From Wenxinia marina DSM 24838 (GTDB lineage Bacteria; Pseudomonadota; Alphaproteobacteria; Rhodobacterales; Rhodobacteraceae): a stretch of 64,000 nt of DNA. Below the pieces are notes generated by a model. That model was not told where the DNA came from. It saw only the letters and a program-made list of their open reading frames with translations, and did not search any database. Each line of letters starts with the position of its first letter. Within the stretch, counting starts at the first letter, position 1. The stretch is taken from assembly GCF_000379485.1 (NCBI RefSeq), contig NZ_KB902277.1, forward strand, positions 1-64,000. Reading direction: 5' to 3'. Shown one piece after another: positions 45,268 through 57,736 of this stretch. A program made the position numbers and the translations under genes.

Positions 45268-47357
45268 TCAGCCGATGCCGATCAGCCGGATCGCCCGGTC
45301 CTGCTCCATCAGCCACAGCAGCAGCCGCGCCGCCTGTCCGCGCTCGCCCTCCAGCCCCGGATCGGTCGCCAGCAGCGTCCGCGCGTCAGACTGCGCAAAC
45401 TCCATGAGCGCCGCCTGCCGCTCGATGTCGGCGATGCGGAAGCGCGGCAGCCCCGACTGCGCCGTGCCGATGACGTCGCCCGCGCCGCGCATGGCGAGGT
45501 CCTCCTCGGCGATGCGGAACCCGTCCTCGGTCTCGCGCAGGATCTCCAGCCGGCGCCGGCCGCCGTCGGTGAGCGGCTGGCCGTAGAGCAGCAGGCACGT
45601 CGATTCGGTCGCCCCGCGACCGACGCGGCCGCGCAGCTGGTGCAGCTGCGCCAGCCCGAACGTCTCGGCCCGCTCGATCACCATGATCGAGGCGTTGGGC
45701 ACGTTCACCCCCACCTCGATCACCGTCGTCGCCACCAGCACCTTGGTCTCGCCCGCGACGAACCGCGCCATCGCGGCGTCCTTCTCGGCCGGCGGCAGCT
45801 GGCCGTGGACGAGGCCGCAGACCCCCTCGCCGAAGATCGCCCGCAGCCGTTTGAACCGGTCCTCGGCGGAGCTGAGGTCGGACGTCTCGCTCTCCTCCAC
45901 CAGCGGGCAGACCCAGTAGACCTGGCGCCCCTCGGCGACCGCGCCGCGCAGCCGCTCCACCACCTCGTCGATGCGGCCGATCGAGACGAGCGAGGTCTTC
46001 ACCGGCGTCCGCCCCGGCGGCTTCTCGTCCAGCACCGACAGGTCCATGTCGCCGTACTGCGCGAGCGCGAGGCTGCGGGGGATCGGCGTCGCGGTCATCA
46101 CCAGCATGTCCACGCCCTCGCCCTTGGAGCCCAGCTCCATCCGCTGGGCGACGCCGAATCGGTGCTGCTCGTCCACCACGGCGAGGCGCAGGTCGGCGAA
46201 GGCGACGTCCTTCTGGAAGACGGCGTGGGTGCCGACGAGGATGTGGATGTCGCCCGCCGCCAGCGCCTTCAGCTTGGCTGCGCGTTCCGCGCCCTTGTCC
46301 CGGCCGGTGAGCAGCTCCACCACCACGCCCGCCATCTCGGCCAGGGGCCGCAGGCCGTCGAGATGCTGCCGCGCGAGGATTTCGGTCGGCGCCATCATCA
46401 CGCCCTGCCCGCCCGCCTCCACCGCGATCAGGAGGGCGAGGAACGCGACCAGCGTCTTGCCGGCGCCCACGTCGCCCTGCAGCAGGCGCGACATCCGCGC
46501 CTCGCCGGCCATGTCGGCGGCAATCTCGTCCACCGAGCGCAGCTGCGCCCCGGTGGGCGCGTAGGGCAGCGCGGCGAGGACCTTGTTCCGCAGGCGACCG
46601 TCCCCTGTCGTCGGCCGCCCCCGCGCCTTGCGGGTGCGGGATCGCGCCAGCGCCAGCGTCAGCTGGTGCGCCAGCAGCTCGTCGTAGGCCAGCCGCCGCC
46701 GCGCCGGCGCCTCCGGCGAGAGGTCGGCGCCGTGCTCCGGCCCGTGGGCGGCGTGCAGCGCCGTGCGCCAGTCCGGCCAGCCCTCGCGGGCCATCAGGCT
46801 CGGCTCGATCCATTCCGGCAGCTCGGGCGCCAGCGCCAGCGCCGCGCGGGCCGCCTTCGTCATCGTCTTGAGCGTCACGCTGCCGGTCAATGGGTAGACC
46901 GGTTCGAAGTCGGGGATGTCGTTCGCCTCGCCGGGCGGCAGCACGTGGTCGGGGTGGACCATCTGGGCGATGCCGTCGAACAGCTCCACCCGGCCCGAGA
47001 CGAGGCGCCGCTCGCCGGTCGGCAGCAGGCGCTTCAGGGAGTCTCCGCGGGCGTGGAAGAAGACGAGCTGGAAGGCGGTGCCCGCGTCCTCCACCGTCAC
47101 CCGGTAGGGCCGGCCCTTCACCTTCGCCGGCTGGTGCGCGCCGACCGTCACCTCGACGGTCGCGACCGCGGGCGGCGTCACCTCGCGCACGCTGGCGCGG
47201 CGGCGACGGTCGATGCCGGAATGGGGCAGCGTGAAGAGAAGGTCGCGCGGCTTCTCGATGCCGCCGGCGGCGAGGGTCTGCGCGGTCTTGGGGCCGATGC
47301 CGTCCAGCCCGGTCAGGTCGCCGAAGAGCGGCCACAGGCGTTCCGGCCGCCCCGCCA

Positions 47358-47358
<1 letters not shown>
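45268..47358 (-). CDS. recG: ATP-dependent DNA helicase RecG
   Basis: 696-residue superfamily 2 helicase that reverses stalled replication forks and processes Holliday junctions. The N-terminal wedge/OB domain (about 1-220) precedes the helicase core: Walker A GDVGAGKT, Walker B VVDEQHRFG, motif III TATPIPRS, and C-terminal motifs VATTVIEVGVNVPNA and QLHQLRGRVGRG. The length fits the family. Its ATG overlaps the ligA stop by one base (TGATG), so the two are coupled; they are placed downstream of ctrA. Confidence 0.97.
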
Positions 47359-50457
<3,099 letters not shown>

Positions 50458-50505
50458 GCTCGGCCTCCGAACTGTTGCGTTGTCCCGACCCTAGACCGCA
50501 AATGG

Positions 50506-50520
50506 TTAACCTGACGTTAC
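50506..50520. promoter_or_regulatory. CtrA-box-like site upstream of ctrA
   Basis: TTAA-CCTGACG-TTAC matches the CtrA recognition pattern TTAA-N7-TTAA with one mismatch in the last base. It sits in the gap between sciP and ctrA, 49 bases from the ctrA start. This fits autoregulation of ctrA, well known in Caulobacter, but the mismatch leaves it as a candidate. Confidence 0.5.
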
Positions 50521-50577
50521 TAAAAGGACGAACGGTGAACGGACGCCCGGAAACCTTACCGCCCGTGTCCCGACCTG

Positions 50578-50862
50578 TCACCCCGGGGGTTGCCGATACT
50601 TCTGCAGCGCAGTCGCGCGCAGCGCCGCCTCCCCGTGGATCGCGACCGCCGTCACCCATTCCTCGAACTCCTCTCCGGAGATCCGGTAGGTCGTCAGCGC
50701 CGTCTCCCGGCTGATGAGCCCCGCCGCGACCGCGCGCACCACCGCCGCCTTGCGCGAGGCGACCCACCTCTCGGTGTCCGGCGGCGGCAGGTCCGCCCGC
50801 GTCATGATGCGTCCGTCCGGCAGCGTCACCGACCGCGGACCATCCACCTTCTTGAGATACAT
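50578..50862 (-). CDS. sciP: CtrA inhibitor SciP (DUF1153)
   Basis: 94-residue DUF1153 helix-turn-helix protein. Signature: VDGPRSVTLPDGRIMTRADLPPPDTERWVASRKAAVVRAVAAGLISRETALTTYRISGEEFEEW. In Caulobacter SciP binds CtrA at its promoters and blocks transcription; Lon degrades it. Start at the ATG before YLKKVDG; two in-frame ATGs lie further upstream. Being directly upstream of ctrA and in the same direction suggests the inhibitor and the regulator share control. Confidence 0.93.
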   Translation of the reverse strand: MYLKKVDGPRSVTLPDGRIMTRADLPPPDTERWVASRKAAVVRAVAAGLISRETALTTYRISGEEFEEWVTAVAIHGEAALRATALQKYRQPPG

Positions 50863-51006
50863 CTCACACCCCATGATCAGCATCGTGAGCGGGGCGGACC
50901 TTCGGTCGGCGGCTTTTAAGGCTGCGTGAAGCGGTCCCTTGAGAACACGGCCAATTTTCCTATATTCGCCGCCTTGCGCCCGCCCTTTCCCCGAACGAGG
51001 CCTCCC

Positions 51007-52137
51007 ATGCCGCTCGATCCCGCGCTCAACTCGCTCGGCCTGGCCAAGTCGCCGGCGGATACCCGCGTCGTCGTGGCGATGTCGGGGGGCGTCGATTCCT
51101 CGGTCGTGGCCGCGATGCTGGCCGAAGAGGGCTACGACGTCGTCGGCGTGACGCTGCAGCTGTACGACCATGGCGCTGCGCTGGCCAAGAAGGGCGCCTG
51201 CTGCGCCGGGCGCGACATCCACGACGCCCGCCGCGTGGCCGAGACGATGGGTTTCCCGCACTACGTCCTCGACTACGAGAACACGTTCCGCGAGGCGGTG
51301 ATCGACGAGTTCGCCGACAGCTACATCGCCGGCGCCACCCCGGTCCCCTGCATCCGCTGCAACGAGCGGGTGAAGTTCCGCGACCTGCTCGGCACCGCGA
51401 AGGACCTCGACGCCGACTGCATGGCGACGGGCCACTACATCCGCCGCGAAATGGGCGTGGACGGGCCCGAGCTGCACATGGCGGCCGACCCGGCGCGCGA
51501 CCAGTCGTACTTCCTGTTCTCGACCACGGCCGAGCAGCTGTCCTACCTGCGCTTCCCGCTCGGCGGCCTCGTCTCCAAGGCCGAGACGCGGGCGCTGGCG
51601 CAGCGCTACGGCCTGCCGGTGGCGGACAAGCCCGACAGCCAGGACATCTGCTTCGTGCCGAACGGCAACTACGCCGCGGTGATCGAGAAGCTGCGCCCCG
51701 GCGCGGCCGAGCCGGGCGAGATCGTCCATGTCGACGGCCGCGTCCTCGGCGAGCACCGCGGCGTCATCCACTACACCGTCGGCCAGCGCCGCGGCCTCGG
51801 CATCGGCGGCCTGACCGAACCGCTGTACGTGGTGAAGCTCGACGTCGATGCGCGGCAGGTGGTGGTCGGCCCGGCCGAGCTGCTGGCGACGCGTACCGTG
51901 CCGGTGAAGGAGATCAACTGGCTGGGCGACGGCGCCTTCGAGGCGGGGGCGCGGGACATCTCGGTCCGCGTGCGGTCCACCCGCCGGCCGGCGGAGGCGG
52001 TGCTGCGGCCGACCGGGCCGACGACGGCCGAGGTGACGCTCGCCGTCGCCGAGGAAGGCGTGGCGCCGGGACAGGCCTGCGTCTTCTACGAGACCGGGGG
52101 CACCCGCGTCCTCGGCGGTGGCTGGATCACCCGCTAG
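51007..52137 (+). CDS. mnmA: tRNA-specific 2-thiouridylase MnmA
   Basis: 376-residue enzyme that adds sulfur to uridine-34 of tRNA-Lys, -Glu and -Gln. The ATP PP-loop is MSGGVDSSV near residue 25, the catalytic Cys pair is Cys115 ([13 protein letters not shown]) and Cys215 ([12 protein letters not shown]). Length is typical. ATG at 51007. It is divergent from sciP, and its stop TAG is shared in CTAG with the stop of the HerA-like gene. Confidence 0.96.
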   Translation: MPLDPALNSLGLAKSPADTRVVVAMSGGVDSSVVAAMLAEEGYDVVGVTLQLYDHGAALAKKGACCAGRDIHDARRVAETMGFPHYVLDYENTFREAVIDEFADSYIAGATPVPCIRCNERVKFRDLLGTAKDLDADCMATGHYIRREMGVDGPELHMAADPARDQSYFLFSTTAEQLSYLRFPLGGLVSKAETRALAQRYGLPVADKPDSQDICFVPNGNYAAVIEKLRPGAAEPGEIVHVDGRVLGEHRGVIHYTVGQRRGLGIGGLTEPLYVVKLDVDARQVVVGPAELLATRTVPVKEINWLGDGAFEAGARDISVRVRSTRRPAEAVLRPTGPTTAEVTLAVAEEGVAPGQACVFYETGGTRVLGGGWITR

Positions 52138-53657
52138 CGCGCGCGGAACAGCCCGCCGAGGATGCCGCGGACGATGCGGCGTCCGGTGGTGCCGCGCAGC
52201 TCCTTCAGCGCCGCGTCGCGCAGGGCGTCGCCGAAGCCCTTGTCGTCTCGGCGCGCCCTCTCCTGCCGGACGCCGCCGCCGCGGCGGCCGCCGTCCCAGC
52301 GGCGGGCGTGGTTCAGGCCGTCATCCTCGGTCTCCGACGCCGCCGGCTCGGACGCCTCCTCCGCCCGCCGGGCCAGCATCTCGCGGGCCGACTCGCGGTC
52401 GACGGGCGTGTCGTAGCGCCCGCCGAGGCCGGAGCCGGCGATCAGCCGCGCCCGCTCCTCCGGGGTGACGGGGCCGAGCTGCGACGAGGGCGGGCGGATC
52501 AGCGTGCGCTCGACGAGGCCGGGCACGCCCTTCTCGTCCAGGAACGAGGTCACCGCCTCGCCGGTCCCGACGTCGCGGATCGCGTCGGCGGTGTCGAAGC
52601 GGGGATTGTCGCGGTAGGTCTCGGCCGCCTTCTCCAGCTCCTTGCGGTCCTTGGCCGTGAAGGCGCGCAGCGCGTGCTGGATCCGGTTGCCGAGCTGGCC
52701 GAGGACGGTGTCGGGCACGTCCGCCGGGTTCTGGGTGACGAAGAAGACGCCGACGCCCTTGGACCGGATCAGCCGCGCCACCTGCTCGACCTTGTCGATC
52801 AAGGCATCCGGCGCGTCCTCGAACAGCAGATGCGCCTCGTCGAAGAAGAAGACGAGCTTCGGCTTGTCCGGGTTGCCGACCTCGGGCAGCACCTCGAACA
52901 GCTCGGACAGCAGCCACAGCAGGAACGTGGCATAGAGCCGGGGCGCGTTCATCAGCCGGTCGGCGGCGAGGATGTTCACCACACCCCGCCCGTCGGCCGA
53001 GTGGCGCATCATGTCGGCCAGATCCAGCGCCGGCTCGCCGAAGAACTGCGCGGCGCCCTGGTTCTCGAGCACCAGCAGCGCCCGCTGGATCGCGCCGACC
53101 GAGGCGGTGGTGACGTTGCCGTAGCGCAGCGACAGGTCGCGCGCGTTCTGGCCGCACCAGACCAGCAGCGCCTGCAGGTCCGACAGATCGAGAAGCGGCA
53201 GCCCCTCCTCGTCGGCGACGCGGAAGGCGACGTTCAGCACTCCTTCCTGCGCGTCGCTGAGGTCGAGGAGGCGGGACAGCAGCAGCGGACCCATCTCGGC
53301 GACGGTGGTGCGGACGGAATGGCCCTGCTCGCCGAACAGATCCCAGAAGGTGACGGGCACGGCGCGGTAGTCGAGGTCGAGGCCGATGGTGGCGGCGCGC
53401 TCGCGGAACGCCGCGTCCAGCTTGTGGTCCGCGCGGCCGGGGAGGCCGAGGCCGGACAGGTCACCCTTCACGTCGGCGAGGATGACGGGGACGCCGGCTG
53501 CCGACAGCCCCTCGGCCAGGATCTGCAGGGTGACGGTCTTGCCGGTCCCGGTGGCGCCCGCGATCAGGCCATGCCGGTTCGCCATGTCGAGGCGCAACCA
53601 CTGCTTCTCGTCATGGCCGTCGCCACCACCGCCGACAAAGATCGCGTCGCCGTCCAT
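52134..53657 (-). CDS. HerA-like helicase/ATPase (DUF853, YjgR family)
   Basis: 507-residue protein with Walker [11 protein letters not shown] near residue 35, [16 protein letters not shown], and a late Walker [17 protein letters not shown] followed by [30 protein letters not shown], the DUF853 pattern. The final 90 residues are charged and Arg/Gly-rich. Family members are soluble HerA/FtsK-type ATPases of unknown function. ATG at 53657. It shares the CTAG stop palindrome with mnmA. Confidence 0.9.
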   Translation of the reverse strand: MDGDAIFVGGGGDGHDEKQWLRLDMANRHGLIAGATGTGKTVTLQILAEGLSAAGVPVILADVKGDLSGLGLPGRADHKLDAAFRERAATIGLDLDYRAVPVTFWDLFGEQGHSVRTTVAEMGPLLLSRLLDLSDAQEGVLNVAFRVADEEGLPLLDLSDLQALLVWCGQNARDLSLRYGNVTTASVGAIQRALLVLENQGAAQFFGEPALDLADMMRHSADGRGVVNILAADRLMNAPRLYATFLLWLLSELFEVLPEVGNPDKPKLVFFFDEAHLLFEDAPDALIDKVEQVARLIRSKGVGVFFVTQNPADVPDTVLGQLGNRIQHALRAFTAKDRKELEKAAETYRDNPRFDTADAIRDVGTGEAVTSFLDEKGVPGLVERTLIRPPSSQLGPVTPEERARLIAGSGLGGRYDTPVDRESAREMLARRAEEASEPAASETEDDGLNHARRWDGGRRGGGVRQERARRDDKGFGDALRDAALKELRGTTGRRIVRGILGGLFRAR

Positions 53658-54105
53658 CGGACCCTCCCGGGGCCGAACGGTCGGCCGCGTCTGCTGCGTT
53701 CAAAGCGAACAATAACTTCTTAACCTCTTGATGCCAGTCTGTTGCTGCGGGACCGGACCGATCTGTCGCCGGCCCCGCATCCTCCCTGTCAGACTTGGTC
53801 GCGCCTCGGCGCGGCCATTTTTTCGTGTCAAGAGGAAAGGCGCGCGATCCTCCGCGGCTGTCGGAAAAAATACACAGATGCGCTGTTGACGGACCGCCCT
53901 GCCGTGGCGTAGCGTCCGGCGCAATAGGTCGGCCAAGTCCGACAGGGAGAACGGGAAAGGGGGTCCGCACGGGCCCCTTTTTCTATGGCGTGACCTCGAC
54001 CACGGTCGGCTGACACCGGCGTGAGGCGCGGGTAATTCGTCCCTGACAGGCCACGCGGGGCGTGATAGAGCCGCGGGCGAACGCGACCAGACCCGGGAAG
54101 ACACG
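53658..54105. other. 450-base gap before the IalB gene
   Basis: No supported protein gene. Contents: a GTTC-AAAGC-GAAC palindrome (53698-53710) near the HerA-like gene promoter, an AT-richer patch 53820-53880, the orphan promoter-terminator pair at 53886-53982, and the leader of the IalB gene. Confidence 0.5.
53886..53982 (+). ncRNA. Candidate small RNA (orphan promoter plus terminator)
   Basis: A -35-like TTGACG (53886-53891), an 18-base spacer and a -10-like TAGCGT (53910-53915) predict a start near 53922. About 35 bases later a hairpin GGGGTCC-GCAC-GGGCCCC followed by TTTTT (53957-53982) is a good Rho-independent terminator. No open reading frame of note lies between. The predicted transcript would be about 60 bases. 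The -10 is weak and no RNA family was recognised. Confidence 0.4.
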
Positions 54106-54879
54106 ATGTTCAGGCACCTGACCCTTTCGACCGCGCTGGCCCTCGTGCTGGCCGGTCCGCTCGCCGCACAGGACGCGACGGCCACCGACGAGACCGCGAC
54201 CGACGAGACGCCGACCGACGACGCCGCGACCGGAGAGACGGCGACCGGCGAGACCGCGACCGAAGAGACCGCGACGGGCGAGACCGACGCGGGCGCGGCC
54301 ACCGAGACCACGGACGGCGCCGCGACGGACGGCGGGGGCGCGCCCTCTATCAACGACCTCTCCATGGGCACGCCCGAGGGCGCCCAGGCCGACGGTCCCG
54401 GCGCGCCGTACGTGCGCGAGGAGTTCGGCGACTGGTCGCTGCGCTGCCTGCGCGTGGAAGAGGGCGCCGAGCCCTGCACGCTGTACCAGCTGCTGCTCGA
54501 CGAGGACGACAATCCGGTCGCCGAGATCGCCCTGTTCCCGCTGCCCGAAGGGTCCGAGGCGGTCGCCGGCGCGAACTTCGTCGCGCCGATGGAGACGTAC
54601 CTGCCCGCGGGCCTCCGCCTCACCGTCGACAGCGGCGAGACGCTGACCTACCCGTTCACCTTCTGCTCGCAGCGCGGCTTCTCGCCGCTGCTGTCGTCGG
54701 GCTGCCTGGCGCGGATCGGCTTCGACCAGGCGATGGTCGACCGCTTCAAGCGCGGCGCCGCGGCGCAGATCGTGATCGTGCCGGCGCTGGCGCCGGACCA
54801 GCAGGTGGTCCTCGACGTGTCGCTGTCGGGCTTCACCGCCGGCTTCGACGCCCAGTCCGCGAACGCGCCGGCGCAGTAA
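54106..54879 (+). CDS. Invasion-associated locus B (IalB) family protein
   Basis: 257-residue secreted protein. Signal peptide about 1-21 (cleavage after LAAQ). Then comes a 60-residue low-complexity run built of degenerate ATDE/TGET repeats. From residue 100 there is an IalB domain: EFGDWSLRCLRVEEGAEPCTLYQLLLDEDDNPVAEIALFPLP and FCSQRGFSPLLSSGCLARIGF, with four paired Cys. IalB helps Bartonella enter erythrocytes, but family members are widespread in free-living alphaproteobacteria where the role is unknown. A terminator follows. Confidence 0.9.
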   Translation: MFRHLTLSTALALVLAGPLAAQDATATDETATDETPTDDAATGETATGETATEETATGETDAGAATETTDGAATDGGGAPSINDLSMGTPEGAQADGPGAPYVREEFGDWSLRCLRVEEGAEPCTLYQLLLDEDDNPVAEIALFPLPEGSEAVAGANFVAPMETYLPAGLRLTVDSGETLTYPFTFCSQRGFSPLLSSGCLARIGFDQAMVDRFKRGAAAQIVIVPALAPDQQVVLDVSLSGFTAGFDAQSANAPAQ

Positions 54880-54900
54880 GCGGGCGGACCGCAAGATCGG

Positions 54901-54926
54901 GGGCGTCGCCGCGGGCGGCGCCCTCT
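54901..54926 (+). terminator. Hairpin terminator after the IalB gene
   Basis: Stem GGGCGTCGCC/GGCGGCGCCC (one T-G pair) with a short loop, followed by CTCTTT, 22 bases after the IalB stop. Confidence 0.7.
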
Positions 54927-54957
54927 TTCGTGGCGCAGGAGGATCCCCTAAACCCCG

Positions 54958-55029
54958 CCCCGGCCCTGCGCCGGGGCCTCGATCCGAAAGGGTGCGACGG
55001 CCGCGCGAGGTCCCGGATCGAGCCCGGGA
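54958..55029. repeat. Dispersed GC palindromes
   Basis: CCCCGGC-CCTGC-GCCGGGG (54958-54976) and TCCCGG-ATCGAGC-CCGGGA (55011-55029), the same type as at 16080-16538 and 28405-28521. They sit between convergent genes. Confidence 0.7.
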
Positions 55030-55060
55030 CGGGTGGCCACTGGGCCAATCCATCGCGTCT

Positions 55061-55114
55061 GTAGGGTGGGTGAAACCCATTGCGTTCCGCAGCGGTGGGT
55101 TTCACCCACCCTAC
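55061..55114. repeat. Long palindrome (19-bp stem) that supplies the ketosynthase stop codon
   Basis: GTAGGGTGGGTGAAACCCA (55061-55079) pairs perfectly with TGGGTTTCACCCACCCTAC (55096-55114), loop 16 bases. The right arm ends in CTAC, so on the minus strand its TAG is the stop codon of the adjacent ketosynthase. It looks like a MITE/REP-type dispersed element; the GTAGGGTGGGT motif recurs between genes of many proteobacteria. Confidence 0.85.
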
Positions 55115-56319
55115 GCGGCGCGCAGCGCCAGCACCGCGTTGAGGCCGCCGAAGGCGAAGGCGTTCGACAGCACGGCCGTCACCTTGGCCTCCCGCGCCAC
55201 GTTCGGCACCACGTCGAGGGCGCAATCCGGATCCGGCGCCTCGTAGCCGATGGTCGGCGCGATCACCCCCTCACGCAGCGCCATGAGACAGGCCAGCAGC
55301 TCCACCGCGCCGGTGCCGCCGATCAGGTGGCCGTGCATCGCCTTGGTCGACGAGATCATCAGCCGGTCCGCCGCCGCTCCGAAGGTCGCCGAGATCGCCG
55401 CACATTCCGTGCGATCATTCGCCGCGGTCCCGGTGCCGTGGGCGTTGATGTAGCCGACCTCCTCCACCGCCATCCGCGCGTCGGCCATAGCCCCCGTCAT
55501 CGCCCGGGCCGCCCCGTCGGCCGACGGCACGACGATGTCGTCCGCGTCCGAGGTCATCGCGAAGCCCGCCACCTCGGCCAGGATCTCCGCCCCCCGCGCC
55601 CGCGCCTGCTCGTACTCCTCGAACACGAAGACCGCCGCGCCCTCGCCCTGCACCATGCCGTCGCGAGTCGCGCTGAACGGGCGGCAGGCCTCGCGGCTCA
55701 TCACGCGCAGCCCTTCCCACGCCTTGATCCCGCCGAAGCACAGCATCGCCTCGGACCCGCCGGTCAGCATCGCCGGCGCCATGCCGGAGCGGACCATGTG
55801 GAACGCCTGCCCCATCGCGTGATTGGACGAGGCGCAGGCGGTCGAGACCGTGAAGGACGGCCCCTGCAGCCCGAACTCCATCGACACGTGCGCCGTCGCG
55901 GCGTTGTTCATCAGGCGCGGCACGACGAAGGGGTGCACCCGCGTCTTCCCCTCCTCGTACACCGCGCGGTAATTGTCGTCGGTGGTGGTCAGCCCCCCGC
56001 CGGAGGTGCCGAGGACGACGCCCATGCGCGTTTCAAGCTCGCCCTCGACCACGAGGCCCGACTGCGCCATCGCCTGCCGCGCGGCGATCAGCGCGAACTG
56101 GGTGAACCGGTCGCAAAGGGCCAGCTGCTGACGGGAGAAGTGCGCCGCCTCGTCGTAGCCCTTCACCTGCGCGCCGATCTGCACCGCCAGCCGGTCGAGG
56201 TCGCGGATCTCCAGCCGGCCGATCCCGCACCGCCCCTCGCGCATCGCCTCCAGCGTGGAGGGCACGTCGGGGCCGAGCGCGTTGATCGTACCGGCGCCGG
56301 TGATGACGACCCGTTTCAC
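55111..56319 (-). CDS. Beta-ketoacyl-ACP synthase (FabF/KAS II-like)
   Basis: 402-residue condensing enzyme. The nucleophile is Cys162 in STACASSNHAMGQ, with the histidines of INAHGTGTAANDRTE and STKAMHGHLIGGTGAVEL. The active-site Cys-His-His triad is complete. The gene is downstream of an acyl carrier protein by seven bases and of lpxD, which suggests a dedicated acyl chain-building function rather than bulk fatty acid synthesis. Its stop codon TAG is formed by a dispersed palindrome. Confidence 0.92.
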   Translation of the reverse strand: MKRVVITGAGTINALGPDVPSTLEAMREGRCGIGRLEIRDLDRLAVQIGAQVKGYDEAAHFSRQQLALCDRFTQFALIAARQAMAQSGLVVEGELETRMGVVLGTSGGGLTTTDDNYRAVYEEGKTRVHPFVVPRLMNNAATAHVSMEFGLQGPSFTVSTACASSNHAMGQAFHMVRSGMAPAMLTGGSEAMLCFGGIKAWEGLRVMSREACRPFSATRDGMVQGEGAAVFVFEEYEQARARGAEILAEVAGFAMTSDADDIVVPSADGAARAMTGAMADARMAVEEVGYINAHGTGTAANDRTECAAISATFGAAADRLMISSTKAMHGHLIGGTGAVELLACLMALREGVIAPTIGYEAPDPDCALDVVPNVAREAKVTAVLSNAFAFGGLNAVLALRAA

Positions 56320-56326
56320 GGGAGGT

Positions 56327-56593
56327 TCAGCCCTTCTGCTCGGCGATCAGCCGCTCCACCGCCGCGACGATGGCGTCGACGGAACTGACGTCGAAGCCGC
56401 TCTCCTGCGGGGCGTTGGCGTTGAACGGGACCGAGATGTCGAACGCCTCCTCGATCGCGAAGATCGATTCCACGAGCCCTAGGCTGTCGATGCCGAGGTC
56501 GGCGAGGCTGTGCTGCGGCTCCACGTCCGACGGTTCGAGCACCGCCTGCTCGGCGAGGATCGCGATCACCCTGTCGCGGACCGTCTCGGACAC
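56327..56593 (-). CDS. Acyl carrier protein (AcpXL-like)
   Basis: 88-residue carrier protein. The 4'-phosphopantetheine site is the Ser of LADLGIDSLGLVESIFAIEEAFDISVPF, longer in the loop and tail than AcpP (about 78 residues) and resembling AcpXL, the carrier for very long chain fatty acids of lipid A in rhizobia. GTG start at 56593 with AAGGGGAG upstream. It lies between lpxD (32-base gap) and the ketosynthase (7-base gap), in one transcript. Confidence 0.88.
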   Translation of the reverse strand: MSETVRDRVIAILAEQAVLEPSDVEPQHSLADLGIDSLGLVESIFAIEEAFDISVPFNANAPQESGFDVSSVDAIVAAVERLIAEQKG

Positions 56594-56625
56594 GTCCCCG
56601 GCTCCCCTTCTCGTTCGCCGCCCGT

Positions 56626-57705
56626 CTACTCGGACGGCGGGTCCTTTGGAACCGGTTTCTGGCCGGTGCGGACCAGCCGCCGCAGGGCGCGGACGCCGGC
56701 GAAGGCGCGGTCCATCCGCTCGGCCGGATAGCCGAAGACGACGCTGCCCGAGGCGACTTTCGAAATGATGCCCGCGCCGCCCCCCGCCACCACGTCGTCG
56801 CCGATGGTCACGTGGTCCGCGACCCCGGCCTGGCCGCCGAGGACGACGCGGTCGCCGATGCTGGCGGAGCCGGCGATGCCGACCTGCCCGCACAGCAGGC
56901 AGTGCCGGCCGACGGTGACGTTGTGGCCGACATGGACGAGGTTATCGAGCTTGGTGCCGTCTCCGATGCTCGTCGGGCGGATCGTGCCGGCGTCGATGGT
57001 GGCGTTGGCGCCGATCTCGACGTCGTCGCCGAGGAGGACGCCGCCGAGGCTCTCGATCTTGTGCCACTCGGGCGGGTCGGTCGGCGCCAGAGGTTCGGCG
57101 CCGCGGGTCCGCTTGGCCCGCTCCGGGCCGGAGGGCGCTTCGGTCACGTAGGAGAAACCGTCGCTGCCGATCACCGCGCCCGGCTGCACGACGAGACGGG
57201 CGCCGGCGACCACGCGCGGCCCGATCCGCGCGCCGTCCCGGATCGCGGCGAAGGGACCGATCCGCGCGCCCTGCCCGACCGTGACATGCGCGCCGAGGCG
57301 GCTGCCGGCGCCGATCTCGGCGTTCGCGGCGATGTAGGTGAAGGGACCGACGACGACGTCCGCGCCGATCCTGGCCGAGGGCTCGATCACCGCCGACGGA
57401 TGGACGCCGGCCCCGAAGGCGTCGCCCGGCGCGAAGGTCTGCGTCAGCCGCGCCATCGCGAGGCGCGCGCGCGGCGCGAAGATCGCCGCCGCAAGACCCA
57501 TCGCCTGCCAGTCGGCGCCGGGCCATACGATGGCGGCCCGGGCCTGCCCGACGGACAGCCCGGCCGCGAAGTCGGGAGACAGGGCCAGCGCCAACTGGTC
57601 GGGGCGCGCCGAGGCGGGCTCGGCCGCGCCCGTCACCTTGATTTCGCCGTCGCCCTGAACCTCTGCGCCGAGGGCGGCGGCGATCTCTGCGATCGTGTGC
57701 GGCAT
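56626..57705 (-). CDS. lpxD: UDP-3-O-(3-hydroxyacyl)glucosamine N-acyltransferase
   Basis: 359-residue trimeric left-handed beta-helix enzyme adding the second 3-hydroxyacyl chain to lipid A precursor. Hexapeptide repeats (for example IGADVVVGPFTYI, IGDDVVAGGGAGI) run through the middle; the catalytic His is in LDNLVHVGHNVTVG. The N-terminal Asp-rich uridine-binding domain starts MPHTIAEIAAALGAEVQG. GGAGG before the ATG. The usual partners bamA/fabZ/lpxA are absent; its neighbour is an acyl carrier protein and ketosynthase instead. Confidence 0.95.
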   Translation of the reverse strand: MPHTIAEIAAALGAEVQGDGEIKVTGAAEPASARPDQLALALSPDFAAGLSVGQARAAIVWPGADWQAMGLAAAIFAPRARLAMARLTQTFAPGDAFGAGVHPSAVIEPSARIGADVVVGPFTYIAANAEIGAGSRLGAHVTVGQGARIGPFAAIRDGARIGPRVVAGARLVVQPGAVIGSDGFSYVTEAPSGPERAKRTRGAEPLAPTDPPEWHKIESLGGVLLGDDVEIGANATIDAGTIRPTSIGDGTKLDNLVHVGHNVTVGRHCLLCGQVGIAGSASIGDRVVLGGQAGVADHVTIGDDVVAGGGAGIISKVASGSVVFGYPAERMDRAFAGVRALRRLVRTGQKPVPKDPPSE

Positions 57706-57736
57706 GGAACCTCCGGGCCTGCCCCGGAGGCGAGCG

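Noticed and set aside
53698-53710. GTTC-AAAGC-GAAC palindrome as a LexA site
   Set aside because: The arms are inverted with a 5-base spacer, unlike the direct GTTC-N7-GTTC alphaproteobacterial box; kept only as an unexplained palindrome.
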